Source: Christensenella sp. UBA1685 (GTDB taxonomy: Bacteria; Bacillota; Clostridia; Christensenellales; CAG-138). Taken from it: 50,401 bases of DNA. Of the stretch, positions 41,522 through 49,104 are shown piece by piece. The notes under the pieces are model-generated. The model ran no database searches. It was given only the letters and a program-made list of their open reading frames with translations, and was not told where the DNA came from. Every line of letters begins with the position of its first letter. Within the stretch, counting starts at the first letter, position 1. The stretch is from assembly GCA_002320595.1 (NCBI GenBank), contig DCKB01000065.1, positions 16,934 to 67,334 on the forward strand, in the 5' to 3' direction. Both the position numbers and the translations under genes were made by a program.

Positions 41522-42088
41522 ATGCGCAACGCCATTGCGGAAAAACTGAACGAAAACCCGGTGATCGCGGCGGTTGCGGAGCCGGAGCGGCTGCCCGCCG
41601 CCCTTGCAAGCGATTGCGGCGTTGTGTTCCTGCTTTCGGGGGACATCCTCAGCATCGGCGCGCTGGTGGATGCGGTGAAGAACGCGGGCAAGGCCGCGAT
41701 GGTGCATCTCGAACTCATCGAAGGCCTTTCCGGCAAGGAGATCGCCGTGGACGCCATCCATGCCCTGACCCGTGCGGACGGCATCATTTCCACCCGTGCA
41801 GCGCAGATCAAGCGCGCGCGCCAGCTTGGGCTTGCCACCATCCAGCGCGGCTTCCTTCTGGATTCCCGTTCCGTCCGCAGTTTGCAGGCACAGGCCGCGC
41901 AGGGGAAGCCGGATTATGTTGAGATCCTGCCCGGCGTGATCCCGCGCGTGATCGCAGAGCTTGCGCACGGCATGAACACGCCCCTCATCGCGGGCGGGCT
42001 CATCAAAACAAAGGAAGAGGTCGTCGCGGCGCTCGGCGCGGGGGCGGTAGCCGTTTCCACCACGGCGGAGAGCGTTTGGGCCCTTTAA
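41522..42088 (+). CDS. glpP: Glycerol-3-phosphate-responsive antiterminator
   Basis: The 188-residue protein has VFLLSGDILSIGALVDAVKNAGK, HLELIEGLSGKEIAVDAI, GIISTRAAQIKRARQLG and VEILPGVIPRVIAEL, the GlpP TIM-barrel pattern. With bound glycerol-3-phosphate GlpP binds leader mRNA and prevents termination ahead of glp genes. GGGAG precedes ATG. It is divergent from glpK, and its stop overlaps a convergent small gene by 4 bp. Confidence 0.95.
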   Translation: MRNAIAEKLNENPVIAAVAEPERLPAALASDCGVVFLLSGDILSIGALVDAVKNAGKAAMVHLELIEGLSGKEIAVDAIHALTRADGIISTRAAQIKRARQLGLATIQRGFLLDSRSVRSLQAQAAQGKPDYVEILPGVIPRVIAELAHGMNTPLIAGGLIKTKEEVVAALGAGAVAVSTTAESVWAL

Positions 42089-42249
42089 ATCCCCCGGATG
42101 ATCGAATCCATTTCCTCGCGCGAATGTGCATGCCGCGCCTTTTGAACCAGCGCATCCCGTGCGGCCGGGGACAACCGCATGAAGCGTTCCATTGCTTCCA
42201 TATCCTGTGAAAGGGACATCAAAAAACCGATTGGCACTTCTGAACTCAT
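42085..42249 (-). CDS. Small conserved-type hypothetical protein
   Basis: The 54-residue protein reads MSSEVPIGFLMSLSQDMEAM and ends with a helical RDALVQKARHAHSREEMDSI. GGAGG lies four bases ahead of ATG 42249, which is convincing. Similar short proteins occur in many Clostridia, as I recall, without known function. It is convergent with glpP. Confidence 0.65.
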   Translation of the reverse strand: MSSEVPIGFLMSLSQDMEAMERFMRLSPAARDALVQKARHAHSREEMDSIIRGI

Positions 42250-42315
42250 AAAACCTCCGTGTATCCTCCAAAAGCTGATAGGGGAAGTATGTGCAGTTTG
42301 TCCGCGCGGCATGCC

Positions 42316-42495
42316 TCAGGGTTCCGTCTGCTCCGGCTCAATCGAGCCATGTTCTTTTTCAAAAGCCCCAATTGCATCGCGAATGTAAATCAGAAGCTGG
42401 CGATTTGCCGAGCGCCCTTCATATTTGCACACATAGCGAAACTTCCGGAGCATTTCTTCATCAATTCGCAGCGATAGATGTTTGTATTCTTTCAT
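42316..42495 (-). CDS. Arc-type ribbon-helix-helix DNA-binding protein
   Basis: The 59-residue protein has KHLSLRIDEEMLRKFRYVCKYEGRSANRQLLIYIRDAI, the beta strand plus two helices of Arc-like regulators. GGTGG lies five bases before ATG 42495; an upstream GTG is less likely. It diverges from the frameshifted small gene across a 113-bp region with two perfect palindromes, so it probably represses both genes. Confidence 0.82.
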   Translation of the reverse strand: MKEYKHLSLRIDEEMLRKFRYVCKYEGRSANRQLLIYIRDAIGAFEKEHGSIEPEQTEP

Positions 42496-42503
42496 ATAAA
42501 CCA

Positions 42504-42581
42504 CCCATAATGAATTTATTATGGGTTCATTTTAGAGAAGGTATGTGATACTATGTAAATGTGAACCCGTTTTGGGTTCAT
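42504..42581. promoter_or_regulatory. Palindromic operators between the Arc-like gene and its neighbour
   Basis: CCCATAAT-N6-ATTATGGG at 42504-42525 and TGAACCC-N5-GGGTTCA at 42562-42580 are both perfect. GGGTTCAT is present in direct orientation at 42523 and 42574. This is a good pattern for cooperative RHH binding over divergent promoters. Confidence 0.65.
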
Positions 42582-42608
42582 TATATTTCTTATCTGAGGA
42601 GGAAGCAA

Positions 42609-42829
42609 ATGAACGAAGCGTTTGCGGAACTGCTTGCCATGGTAGCAAAGGAGCACGGCGTTACAGCCGAGGAGGTTTACCGGGACATTGAAATCGCAAT
42701 CGAAGATGCAATGCAGAGCACCGACCCGGAAGCGCAGCGCATGTGGGCAGAAATGCCCCGCAAAGGGAAAAACCGACGCCGGAGGAGTTCATTGCATACA
42801 TGAGCCGCCGGGTGGAGGGAATGCAATAA
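42609..42829 (+). pseudogene. Small acidic helical protein gene with a frameshift
   Basis: The first 54 codons (FAELLAMVAKEHGVTAEEVYRDIEIAIEDAM, STDPEAQRMWAEMPRKGK) match the intact paralogue at 23143-23367. At the five-A run 42768-42772 the frame breaks. Reading one base back gives PTPEEFIAYMSRRVEGMQ and a stop at 42827, which aligns with PTPEEMFCYLLRLMADA of the paralogue. One lost A is the simplest cause; a sequencing error or a -1 ribosomal slip at AAAAAC are alternatives. GGAGG precedes ATG 42609. Confidence 0.8.
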
Positions 42830-42852
42830 CGCCTGAAGGGGCTGAGCTGTGC

Positions 42853-43125
42853 CCATGGGATTGTCGTATCAGCGCGGGAATAAGGCAATCCTCAGTCCGC
42901 TGCAGCGAAGTAAGCGGCGCGAGTGGGAATAAGAACAATTCTCAGTCGCCTGCGGCGACAGCTCCTTTGCCAAAGGAGCCTTTTGGCTTACAGCGTCCCC
43001 CAAAAGCCCCCTTTTGAAAGGGGGTGGCAGCGGCGCAGCCGCTGACGGGGGATTGTCGTATCAGCGCATCTTTTAGGGGGATTACCATATCAGCGCGACC
43101 CTGCCGTGGGATTGCCGCATCAAAG
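42853..43125 (+). repeat. MITE-like intergenic repeat, copy D
   Basis: The core at 42936-43055 (120 bp) runs from CAATTCTCAGTC to GACGGGGGATTG. It has the GCCTGCGGC, CTCCTTT/AAAGGAG, CCCCCTTTT/AAAGGGGG and AGCGGC/GCCGCT hairpins in the standard order. Flanks contain degraded partial ends. Confidence 0.83.
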
Positions 43126-43143
43126 CGGGCATGGAGTAATGGA

Positions 43144-43848
43144 TTAAATGAAGAACCTTCTGCGCATTTCCTCCTTGAACTGCACGCGCCTGTTCAGCAC
43201 GAGCGAAACGAGGGCTAGGATCAGGCATGGCGCGAGCACGAAAAGCGACCAATACAGCACGGGGCTGCGCCCGGTATACAGGCTCACAGTAAGGTCGATT
43301 GCGGCGCATAAAAGACCTGCCGCGGCAAGAAGCCCCGCAAGGCGCACGAATTTGGCGCGGCATTTGCGGAACAAAAGCAGCGCTGCGGCAAGCGCCGCTG
43401 CGGCGCTCAGCGTAAGCGGCAGAGCGAGCGGCAGGAACCAATCCCCCGCGGAATGGGCCGCAATTGCATAAAGAAACAGCAGCGTTACGGCACAGTCAAG
43501 CGCAAGGCAGAGCCAGGGATGGGGCTTTTCCGCAGCAAACGGAACAAGCACGTAAACATACGCCATCGCCGTTGCCCCGATCACATAGGCCGACCAGGTG
43601 ATCGCCCCCGCGCCGAGCACATCGCAGATCAGGCAAACGATGGGCGGAATCAGCAGCATCAGCGTTGCCATCACGGTGAAAAAGCGGCGCGCAGCCCTGC
43701 GCTCCAGCAATTCCACCTTGCTTGGGAAGGGGCGTGCGGCCGGGTCGGGCACACTCCGTTCATTCGGATTGATGATCTCTGTGCCGCAAAGCGGGCAGCG
43801 CTTCAGGCTTGCCTCCAGCTCTACGCCGCAGTTCACACAATAAGACAT
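43144..43848 (-). CDS. Zinc-ribbon membrane protein (DUF6320-like)
   Basis: The 234-residue protein starts with a zinc ribbon (CVNCG at 4-8, CPLCG at 18-22) followed by about six membrane helices (FFTVMATLMLLIPPIVCLI onward). It lies 6 bp downstream of the acyltransferase gene. This three-gene set with hydrolase and acyltransferase recurs in Firmicutes as far as I recall; the role of this protein is unknown. Confidence 0.75.
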   Translation of the reverse strand: MSYCVNCGVELEASLKRCPLCGTEIINPNERSVPDPAARPFPSKVELLERRAARRFFTVMATLMLLIPPIVCLICDVLGAGAITWSAYVIGATAMAYVYVLVPFAAEKPHPWLCLALDCAVTLLFLYAIAAHSAGDWFLPLALPLTLSAAAALAAALLLFRKCRAKFVRLAGLLAAAGLLCAAIDLTVSLYTGRSPVLYWSLFVLAPCLILALVSLVLNRRVQFKEEMRRRFFI

Positions 43849-43854
43849 CGTATT

Positions 43855-45153
43855 TCACCTCTGGTTGCTTTCAATTTGAACCGGCACGCCAAGCTTGACG
43901 AGCCGCGTAAAAAATTCGCGCTCCAGGTCGCTTTCGCGGATCGTGCGCGTGATGTTGATATACATCGTTCCGTCATAGGAGAGCGTGCCGATGGCTACGG
44001 GGTTGCGCGAAAGCGGGCCGAGCATGAATTCCATCCGCGTCACAAACAGCGCCATTTCCGCCGGGAGGGATGCATTGCCAAGGTTGGAAAAGCAGGTGGC
44101 GGTTTTTTTGTCGCCCGTCATGTAAAATGCGGCGCGCATCGCAAGGTCCTTCAGGAACAGGGGGGCAACGCGCAGCACGGCGTTCTGCTCGGAGCGCACG
44201 TTTGTGGTGAACTTTGCGCCCAGCACCTTTGGCGTAAGCTCCATGCCCATCTGGTGCATGACGATGGAAAGCACTTCATCCAGCGTATAAACGCCGTAGC
44301 TTGGTTCGATGCCGGGGTTCACGTAATTGGCGAAATTGCGCAGCGTCCGCGTGGGGAAAAAACGCCGGAGGTTCACCGGAACGCAGATCTTCACGGGCTT
44401 TAAGCGCTTCGCACCGCGCGGCGTGTTGCGCAGTGGGTGCTTCCGCCGCTGGATCGCGTCAAAGGCCAGGATCAGCACGGCCGTAAGATACACCGTGAGG
44501 CTCACGCCCTTTTCCTCCGCGCGCGCCTTAAGGGCGTCGACCGGGATCACTCCCGTCGTCACGTGGATAAAGCCGTCCCGCTCCCGCGTGCCGCTGAGGT
44601 GGAAGGAATCCGCTTCGCTGCGGCTGCGGGTCACGTTCCCGGCGCAGGCAAGAAAGCCGTCCTCCATTTCCCCGGGGTCGGGCGGGTCGTCGCAATCGAG
44701 CACATCGCCCCCGCGCGGGATGGAAATGCCATAACGCAGCGTCAGGTATTCTGCAACAAGCGTTTTTAAGAAGCAAAGGCCGCCCGTGCCGTCTGTGAGC
44801 ACATGGAAGATTTCCACCGCGATGCGGTTTCCGTAATACCTGACGCGAAACGCATAGCCCCGGCTATCCTTCGCGCGCATGGGCAGGCAGGGATTGCGTA
44901 CGTCCTCCTCCACGATGGGCGGCGCATCGTTGTGCTCAAGATAATACCAGAACATGCCGCGCCGCATGCGCACGGCAAACCACGGGAAGCGCGTGAGCGT
45001 GCGCGCAAGCGCCGCGCGGAGCACCTCCGGGTCAACGGGTTCCACGAGCGTGGCCGAAAGGCGGAACATGGCCATCCAGTCGCGCCGCATGGAAGCGGGA
45101 TAAATCTTTGCGGCATTGTCCAGCCGCATCCAGCTTTGTTCGGCTTTGCTCAT
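43855..45153 (-). CDS. Condensation-type acyltransferase (alcohol acetyltransferase-like)
   Basis: The 432-residue protein has the chloramphenicol-acetyltransferase/condensation-domain motif HVLTDG (HxxxDG) in IAVEIFHVLTDGTGG, the later VPVNLRRFFPTRTLRNFANY block (seen as NxRxxxP-type core) and NLGNASLP. It would transfer an acyl group to an alcohol or amine. It overlaps the hydrolase gene by 4 bp, so an acyl ester or lipid metabolite is the likely shared substrate. Confidence 0.8.
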   Translation of the reverse strand: MSKAEQSWMRLDNAAKIYPASMRRDWMAMFRLSATLVEPVDPEVLRAALARTLTRFPWFAVRMRRGMFWYYLEHNDAPPIVEEDVRNPCLPMRAKDSRGYAFRVRYYGNRIAVEIFHVLTDGTGGLCFLKTLVAEYLTLRYGISIPRGGDVLDCDDPPDPGEMEDGFLACAGNVTRSRSEADSFHLSGTRERDGFIHVTTGVIPVDALKARAEEKGVSLTVYLTAVLILAFDAIQRRKHPLRNTPRGAKRLKPVKICVPVNLRRFFPTRTLRNFANYVNPGIEPSYGVYTLDEVLSIVMHQMGMELTPKVLGAKFTTNVRSEQNAVLRVAPLFLKDLAMRAAFYMTGDKKTATCFSNLGNASLPAEMALFVTRMEFMLGPLSRNPVAIGTLSYDGTMYINITRTIRESDLEREFFTRLVKLGVPVQIESNQR

Positions 45154-46085
45154 TCTTCTTCATCATCCCCGGCGGCGGGCGGGAGATCGCGCACCGCAAG
45201 GTTGTCCTTCAAAAATTCCACGATGCGGCGCAGCGCTTCTCGTGCCTCGCGCACGCCGTAAAGCACGTAAACATGCCACATGCCCTTTGCCGTGTGCAGT
45301 TCGCATGGCACGCCCGCGCGTTTAAGCGCGTGCGCCATGGCCACAGCGTCGTCCAGCAAAAGCTCGGCTTCCCCGGCGAACAGAAGCGTGGGCGGAAAGC
45401 CGGAAACATCCCCAAACAGCGGGGAAACAAGCGGGTTCTTCAAATCATCCGCCGCATACATGCGCGCATAGGAGGCAAGCATATCGTATCGCAGTGAAGG
45501 GTCGTTCCTCCGGTTGGCGCGGCAGGAGGCGCCGGAAAGCGTGAGATCCGTCCAAGGGGAAATGCCCACGATGGCGCGCGGCACGGAAAGTCCGAGTTGC
45601 TTGAGCTTATGCGTGAGCGCAAAGCAAAGGCCGCCCCCGGCGGATTCGCCGCAGAGCACGATTTCACCCGGCGTAAGGCCGCTGTCGAGCAGATGACGGT
45701 ACGCGGTATAAGCGTCCTCCACAGCCGCAGGGAAGGGATGCTCCGGCGCAAGGCGGTACGCTGCAGAGAACACACGGCAGCCCGTTGCTGCAGCAAGGAC
45801 GCTTCCAAACCCAACGGCGTATTCGATGTTCCCCGCGGTGTACCCGCCGCCGTGCAGGTAAAGGATCGCGCCGCCTTCCGGGTCATAGCCCTGCGGCAGA
45901 ATCCAGGCCGCCTGAAACTCGCGGAATGCATGCGGCACAAACTCCACCCGTGCGCCTACGGCGCGCGCGCCGAGCCGCCCGAGCTTATCCTGCGCAGCGC
46001 GGGCGAACGGGATGCCGCCCTTGCGCATCAAAAACGCCGAGAGCCTGAGGTTCATGCGGAGCCATACGTTTGCAATACCGGCCAT
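45150..46085 (-). CDS. Alpha/beta hydrolase of the HSL family
   Basis: The 311-residue esterase has the HSL oxyanion motif LYLHGGGYTAGN, nucleophile elbow GESAGG, and late acid and His residues (SPLFGD to GMWHVYVLYG). The start is ATG 46085 with AAGGAGG upstream; the longer frame runs into repeat E. It is the first gene of a three-gene unit with the acyltransferase and zinc-ribbon membrane protein. Confidence 0.9.
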   Translation of the reverse strand: MAGIANVWLRMNLRLSAFLMRKGGIPFARAAQDKLGRLGARAVGARVEFVPHAFREFQAAWILPQGYDPEGGAILYLHGGGYTAGNIEYAVGFGSVLAAATGCRVFSAAYRLAPEHPFPAAVEDAYTAYRHLLDSGLTPGEIVLCGESAGGGLCFALTHKLKQLGLSVPRAIVGISPWTDLTLSGASCRANRRNDPSLRYDMLASYARMYAADDLKNPLVSPLFGDVSGFPPTLLFAGEAELLLDDAVAMAHALKRAGVPCELHTAKGMWHVYVLYGVREAREALRRIVEFLKDNLAVRDLPPAAGDDEEE

Positions 46086-46124
46086 GGGTCCTCCTTGGGG
46101 AGTATTTGTGGTAAGGGAGAAAGG

Positions 46125-46500
46125 TGCTGACGGAGGATTGCCATAAACCGCGACCTTTGCGGGAACAAGGACAATCCTCAGTCCGCTTCGCGGACAGCTC
46201 CTTTTAAAAAGGAGCCTTTTGGGTTTCGGCTTCCCCAAAGCCTCCTTTCTGAAAGGAGGTGGCAGCGGCGTGAGCCGCTGACGGAGGATTGCCGCAAACC
46301 GCAGCCTTTGCGGGAATAAGAACAATCCTCAGCCGCCTGCGGCGACAGCTCCTTTCAAAAGGAGCCTTTTTGCTGCAGCTTCCCCAAAGCCCCCTTTAGA
46401 AAGGGGGGGTGGCAGCACCGAAGCCGCTGACGGGGGATTGCCCGTATCAGCACAGCCTTCGCGTGAATAAGGACAATCCTCAGCCCGCTTGCGCGGGCGG
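46125..46500 (+). repeat. MITE-like intergenic repeat, copies E1 and E2 in tandem
   Basis: E1 spans 46172-46291 (CAATCCTCAGTC to GACGGAGGATTG, 120 bp). E2 spans 46323-46440 (CAATCCTCAGCC to GACGGGGGATTG, 118 bp). Both have the same hairpin order and are joined by a GCAAACCGC/TTTGCGGG linker that is also present outside. A partial third left end (CAATCCTCAGCCCGC) lies at 46473. Confidence 0.88.
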
Positions 46501-46506
46501 CGCACA

Positions 46507-47046
46507 CTATTCCCTTTTTTTCATTCCCCATGCGGCGGTGGCGAGCGCCGCCATAATCAGCAGCACGGAAAATTCGGGCATCCACTCCACAAGCGTGGGC
46601 GGCACAGGGGCACGCAGCTTTGCAAGATCCTCCACAAAAATGTGGTAAAGGAGCGGCAGCGTGAATACAAGGCCGAGCGGTACGCGCGTTTTCAGCAGCC
46701 CGAACGCCGTTGCCGCATACAGAGAAAACACAAGTGTATACAGGATGCAGCAGAGCACCGTGTGAATCCGGGAGGGGAAGGAGAGCGCCTTCAGTACAAA
46801 AAACAGGCAGCCGAGCCCCACGGGAATTGTGCAGAGGCGCAGCGCGCCGCGCAAAATGAACGCAGCAAGCAGCGCACAGGAAAGAAACGGCACCACAAGA
46901 TGCACAATTAGCGTGTAGGCATCCGCTGCCGTGCCGCGGGAAATGCAAAACCAAACAAGGCGCACTGCCGCGGACGCAAGCACCAACCCTGCACAGGCGC
47001 GCGCGGGCGCGCCCTTGGGGTCAATGGAAAACAAGGCGCTACGCAT
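46507..47046 (-). CDS. Hypothetical membrane protein
   Basis: The 179-residue protein has five or six hydrophobic helices and ends in MKKRE. I recognise no family. It overlaps the barstar-DUF1653 gene by 8 bp, so it belongs to the barnase operon; a role in export or immunity cannot be shown. Confidence 0.7.
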   Translation of the reverse strand: MRSALFSIDPKGAPARACAGLVLASAAVRLVWFCISRGTAADAYTLIVHLVVPFLSCALLAAFILRGALRLCTIPVGLGCLFFVLKALSFPSRIHTVLCCILYTLVFSLYAATAFGLLKTRVPLGLVFTLPLLYHIFVEDLAKLRAPVPPTLVEWMPEFSVLLIMAALATAAWGMKKRE

Positions 47047-47521
47047 CGGAATCCTCTAAGCGCAAAAAACGCGGCCGCGGCCCTTCCGCCGTGTTGACCT
47101 GTTCTGCCCACATTGCGGCGGGGCGCGCCCACAAGCCGCTGCTTCCGTAAAGCGCGCGGTAAACCACCATGGGGGCAAGCGTTTCGGAATGGAGCGCAAG
47201 CCCCAGGCACTCATATTCTCCGTCTTTAAAGTGGCGGTAGCGCCCCGGCTGTGCAGCCGGGGATTCAATCGAAAAGCGCCAGCCGCAGCCCGTGCGCGCA
47301 AGGTCGAGAAACAGGGCCGCAAGCGGGGCGAACAGCGCTTCGGGCATGGCTTCGGGCGAGGTAAGGATAACTTCCGTACCCTCTCTCTGCTCCGTCAGGC
47401 AGTCCCAAAGCGCATCGAGATTACGCCCATAATGCGCGGGCAGCGAAAACGCCGCCGCAAGCGCATCGTGCAGTTCTGCGCGCGAACCCATCCGCGCGCC
47501 GTCAAGGATTGTTTTGCTCAT
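47039..47521 (-). CDS. Barstar-DUF1653 fusion protein
   Basis: Residues about 1-90 are a barstar-like ribonuclease inhibitor (HDALAAAFSLPAHYGRNLDALWDCL, EVILTSPEAMPE). Residues about 92-155 are a DUF1653 domain (GRYRHFKDGEYECLGLALHS, PMVVYRALYG, PRFLRLED). Barstar blocks the active site of barnase in the cytoplasm. It lies 9 bp downstream of the barnase gene. The attached DUF1653 domain is unusual and has no known role in immunity. Confidence 0.88.
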   Translation of the reverse strand: MSKTILDGARMGSRAELHDALAAAFSLPAHYGRNLDALWDCLTEQREGTEVILTSPEAMPEALFAPLAALFLDLARTGCGWRFSIESPAAQPGRYRHFKDGEYECLGLALHSETLAPMVVYRALYGSSGLWARPAAMWAEQVNTAEGPRPRFLRLEDSDA

Positions 47522-47530
47522 GCGCCGCTC

Positions 47531-48121
47531 CTATTCGTAGATTGCCGTAAAGCTTTCGTAGTGATCGAACGTGCAGTAGATCAGGCCGTCGCTGGAATAA
47601 AGCACGCGGTCTGCGCCGCGGTAGCCGCCTTCGTAATTCACATCGCATTCATACCAGGTGCGGCCGTCTGCATTTGGAAGCAGCCCTTCCCGGTTGCCGA
47701 AACGGTCCCCGCCGATGCTCATGCCCGGCGCCACATCCCACAGATTTCCTTTTGCGCTGTCCCATCCCAGCTCCTTCGCTTCGTTTTTGGTGATGAAGTT
47801 CGGCGGCAGTTCGCCGTAGGCGCGGAGATAATCCGCAACATCGTAGGGGGCGGTATAGGCTTCACCGTAAATTACGGAAGACGCGGGGGCGGTTTCCTCC
47901 GGCCTCTGTTCCGGCGCGGCTGTTTCCGCCGGCGGGGGAGTCTCTGCCGGCGCTTCAGGTTGTGCCGGCGCTTCGGTCTCCTCCGGCAGGTTTTCTACAA
48001 CGGCGGTAAGCAGATCAAGCGCATCCTCCTCCGTGCAGCCCACAAGAGGAACGGCAAGGCCCGCTGCGAGCAGGAGCGCCAGCAGAAAGGAAAATGCCTT
48101 ATGCAGATGTTTTTTTATCAT
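47531..48121 (-). CDS. Secreted barnase-family ribonuclease lipoprotein
   Basis: The 196-residue protein has a signal peptide with lipobox (VPLVGC, Cys29), a long Pro/Glu/Ala linker and a C-terminal barnase domain (LPPNFITKNEAKELGW, GGDRFGNREGLLP, WYECDVNY, GGYRGADRVLYSS, FDHYESF). The catalytic Glu (ECDVNY), Arg (GYRGADR) and His (FDHYES) of barnase are present. It would be an extracellular, membrane-anchored RNase. The cognate barstar is the next gene. Confidence 0.92.
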   Translation of the reverse strand: MIKKHLHKAFSFLLALLLAAGLAVPLVGCTEEDALDLLTAVVENLPEETEAPAQPEAPAETPPPAETAAPEQRPEETAPASSVIYGEAYTAPYDVADYLRAYGELPPNFITKNEAKELGWDSAKGNLWDVAPGMSIGGDRFGNREGLLPNADGRTWYECDVNYEGGYRGADRVLYSSDGLIYCTFDHYESFTAIYE

Positions 48122-48139
48122 AATGGTTTGTCCTGCGGT

Positions 48140-48709
48140 TCAGCGGGCGAACGGGCCGCCGGGCGCGTTCATGTCGCGGCGGATCTGTTGCGATATGAAC
48201 AGAATTGCAACGAGATCCGTAACGCCGCTATACACAAGGCCGGCGCCGATGAGGATCATCACCGTGGTCGCCACTTTAAAGGGGTTGATGAGCATCAGCA
48301 CGCCGAACACAAGGCCGATGAGGGAGAGCACGAGCACAGAGACCCATCCGCCCCAGCCGGCGCGCTTGAGCTCAAAGGCATGGCAGAGCTTGATGAAGCT
48401 TGAAACCACGATTGCCGCGCCGAGGATAACCGGCAAAAGCGCCGCGATGCCTTCCGCCTCAAGCAGGAGCACGCAGGCGATGGCGAGCATCAAAAGCCCA
48501 AGCAGCAGCTCTGCGGGAAAAAAGGAAAGCAGGCGGCTGCGGAAGTACAGCACAAGGAAGCGCATGCCGGCGATGATGAACACGCCGACGAGAATATAGC
48601 AAACAAGCTTGGCAGAAACGGCGGGGAACAGGAGGAACAGCAGGCCGAGCACGATGCACAGCACCGCGCTTGTAATGGCGCACATTTTTGCGTCCTTCAG
48701 AAAGTTCAT
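48140..48709 (-). CDS. HdeD/DUF308-family membrane protein
   Basis: The 189-residue protein has six helices in three similar pairs (SAVLCIVLGLLFLLFPAVSA, ELLLGLLMLAIACVLLLEAEG, VLVLSLIGLVFGVLMLINPF), typical of DUF308. Its function is unknown; HdeD is linked to acid resistance in enterobacteria. It lies 18 bp upstream of barnase and is probably first in that operon. Confidence 0.85.
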   Translation of the reverse strand: MNFLKDAKMCAITSAVLCIVLGLLFLLFPAVSAKLVCYILVGVFIIAGMRFLVLYFRSRLLSFFPAELLLGLLMLAIACVLLLEAEGIAALLPVILGAAIVVSSFIKLCHAFELKRAGWGGWVSVLVLSLIGLVFGVLMLINPFKVATTVMILIGAGLVYSGVTDLVAILFISQQIRRDMNAPGGPFAR

Positions 48710-48776
48710 GGTTGATGCCTCCGATCGATCGTTTTATCTGTGCCTCCGCGTGCGAAGGCGCAACGTACCAGAATGA

Positions 48777-48782
48777 ATTATA
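48777..48782 (-). promoter_or_regulatory. -10 box of the HdeD-barnase operon
   Basis: TATAAT on the minus strand, preceded by ATG in ATATGTATAAT, about 68 bases upstream of the start codon. The -35 region (TGCAAA) is weak. Confidence 0.45.
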
Positions 48783-48896
48783 CATATAGAATACATCATT
48801 TTGCAGGGAAAGAAAAGCTGTGCGGCGCTCACAACATGTGATAGAATTGAAAACAAATCGGTGAGAACCAATGTGAACGGAGGAGGATTCGGCGAT

Positions 48897-49103
48897 ATGG
48901 ATTCATCTGGGTTTTTCATCGGCCTGATCGGGGCGCTCGTGCTCTCAGCGGCGCTCGCCCTCTGCACGGCGCTTCTGGCTGTGCGCTTTCATAAGCGGAG
49001 GAAGCGTGGCGCCATGGCGGCTACAATAGCGCTCGGCTCCGTGCTGTTCCTTGCGGCGGTTTATTACACGCTCGTGTTTATCCTTATAGGAGGGGTCGCC
49101 TGA
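48897..49103 (+). CDS. Small two-helix membrane protein
   Basis: The 68-residue protein has two hydrophobic helices around a basic loop (RFHKRRKRG). GGAGGAGG lies ten bases before ATG 48897. It is followed two bases later by the radical SAM gene, so the two are co-translated. No family recognised. Confidence 0.7.
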   Translation: MDSSGFFIGLIGALVLSAALALCTALLAVRFHKRRKRGAMAATIALGSVLFLAAVYYTLVFILIGGVA

Positions 49104-49104
49104 T

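Noticed and set aside
22441..46500. Insertion sequence or prophage as source of the repeated DNA
   Set aside because: No transposase, integrase or phage gene was found in the window; only short non-coding units with inverted ends are seen.
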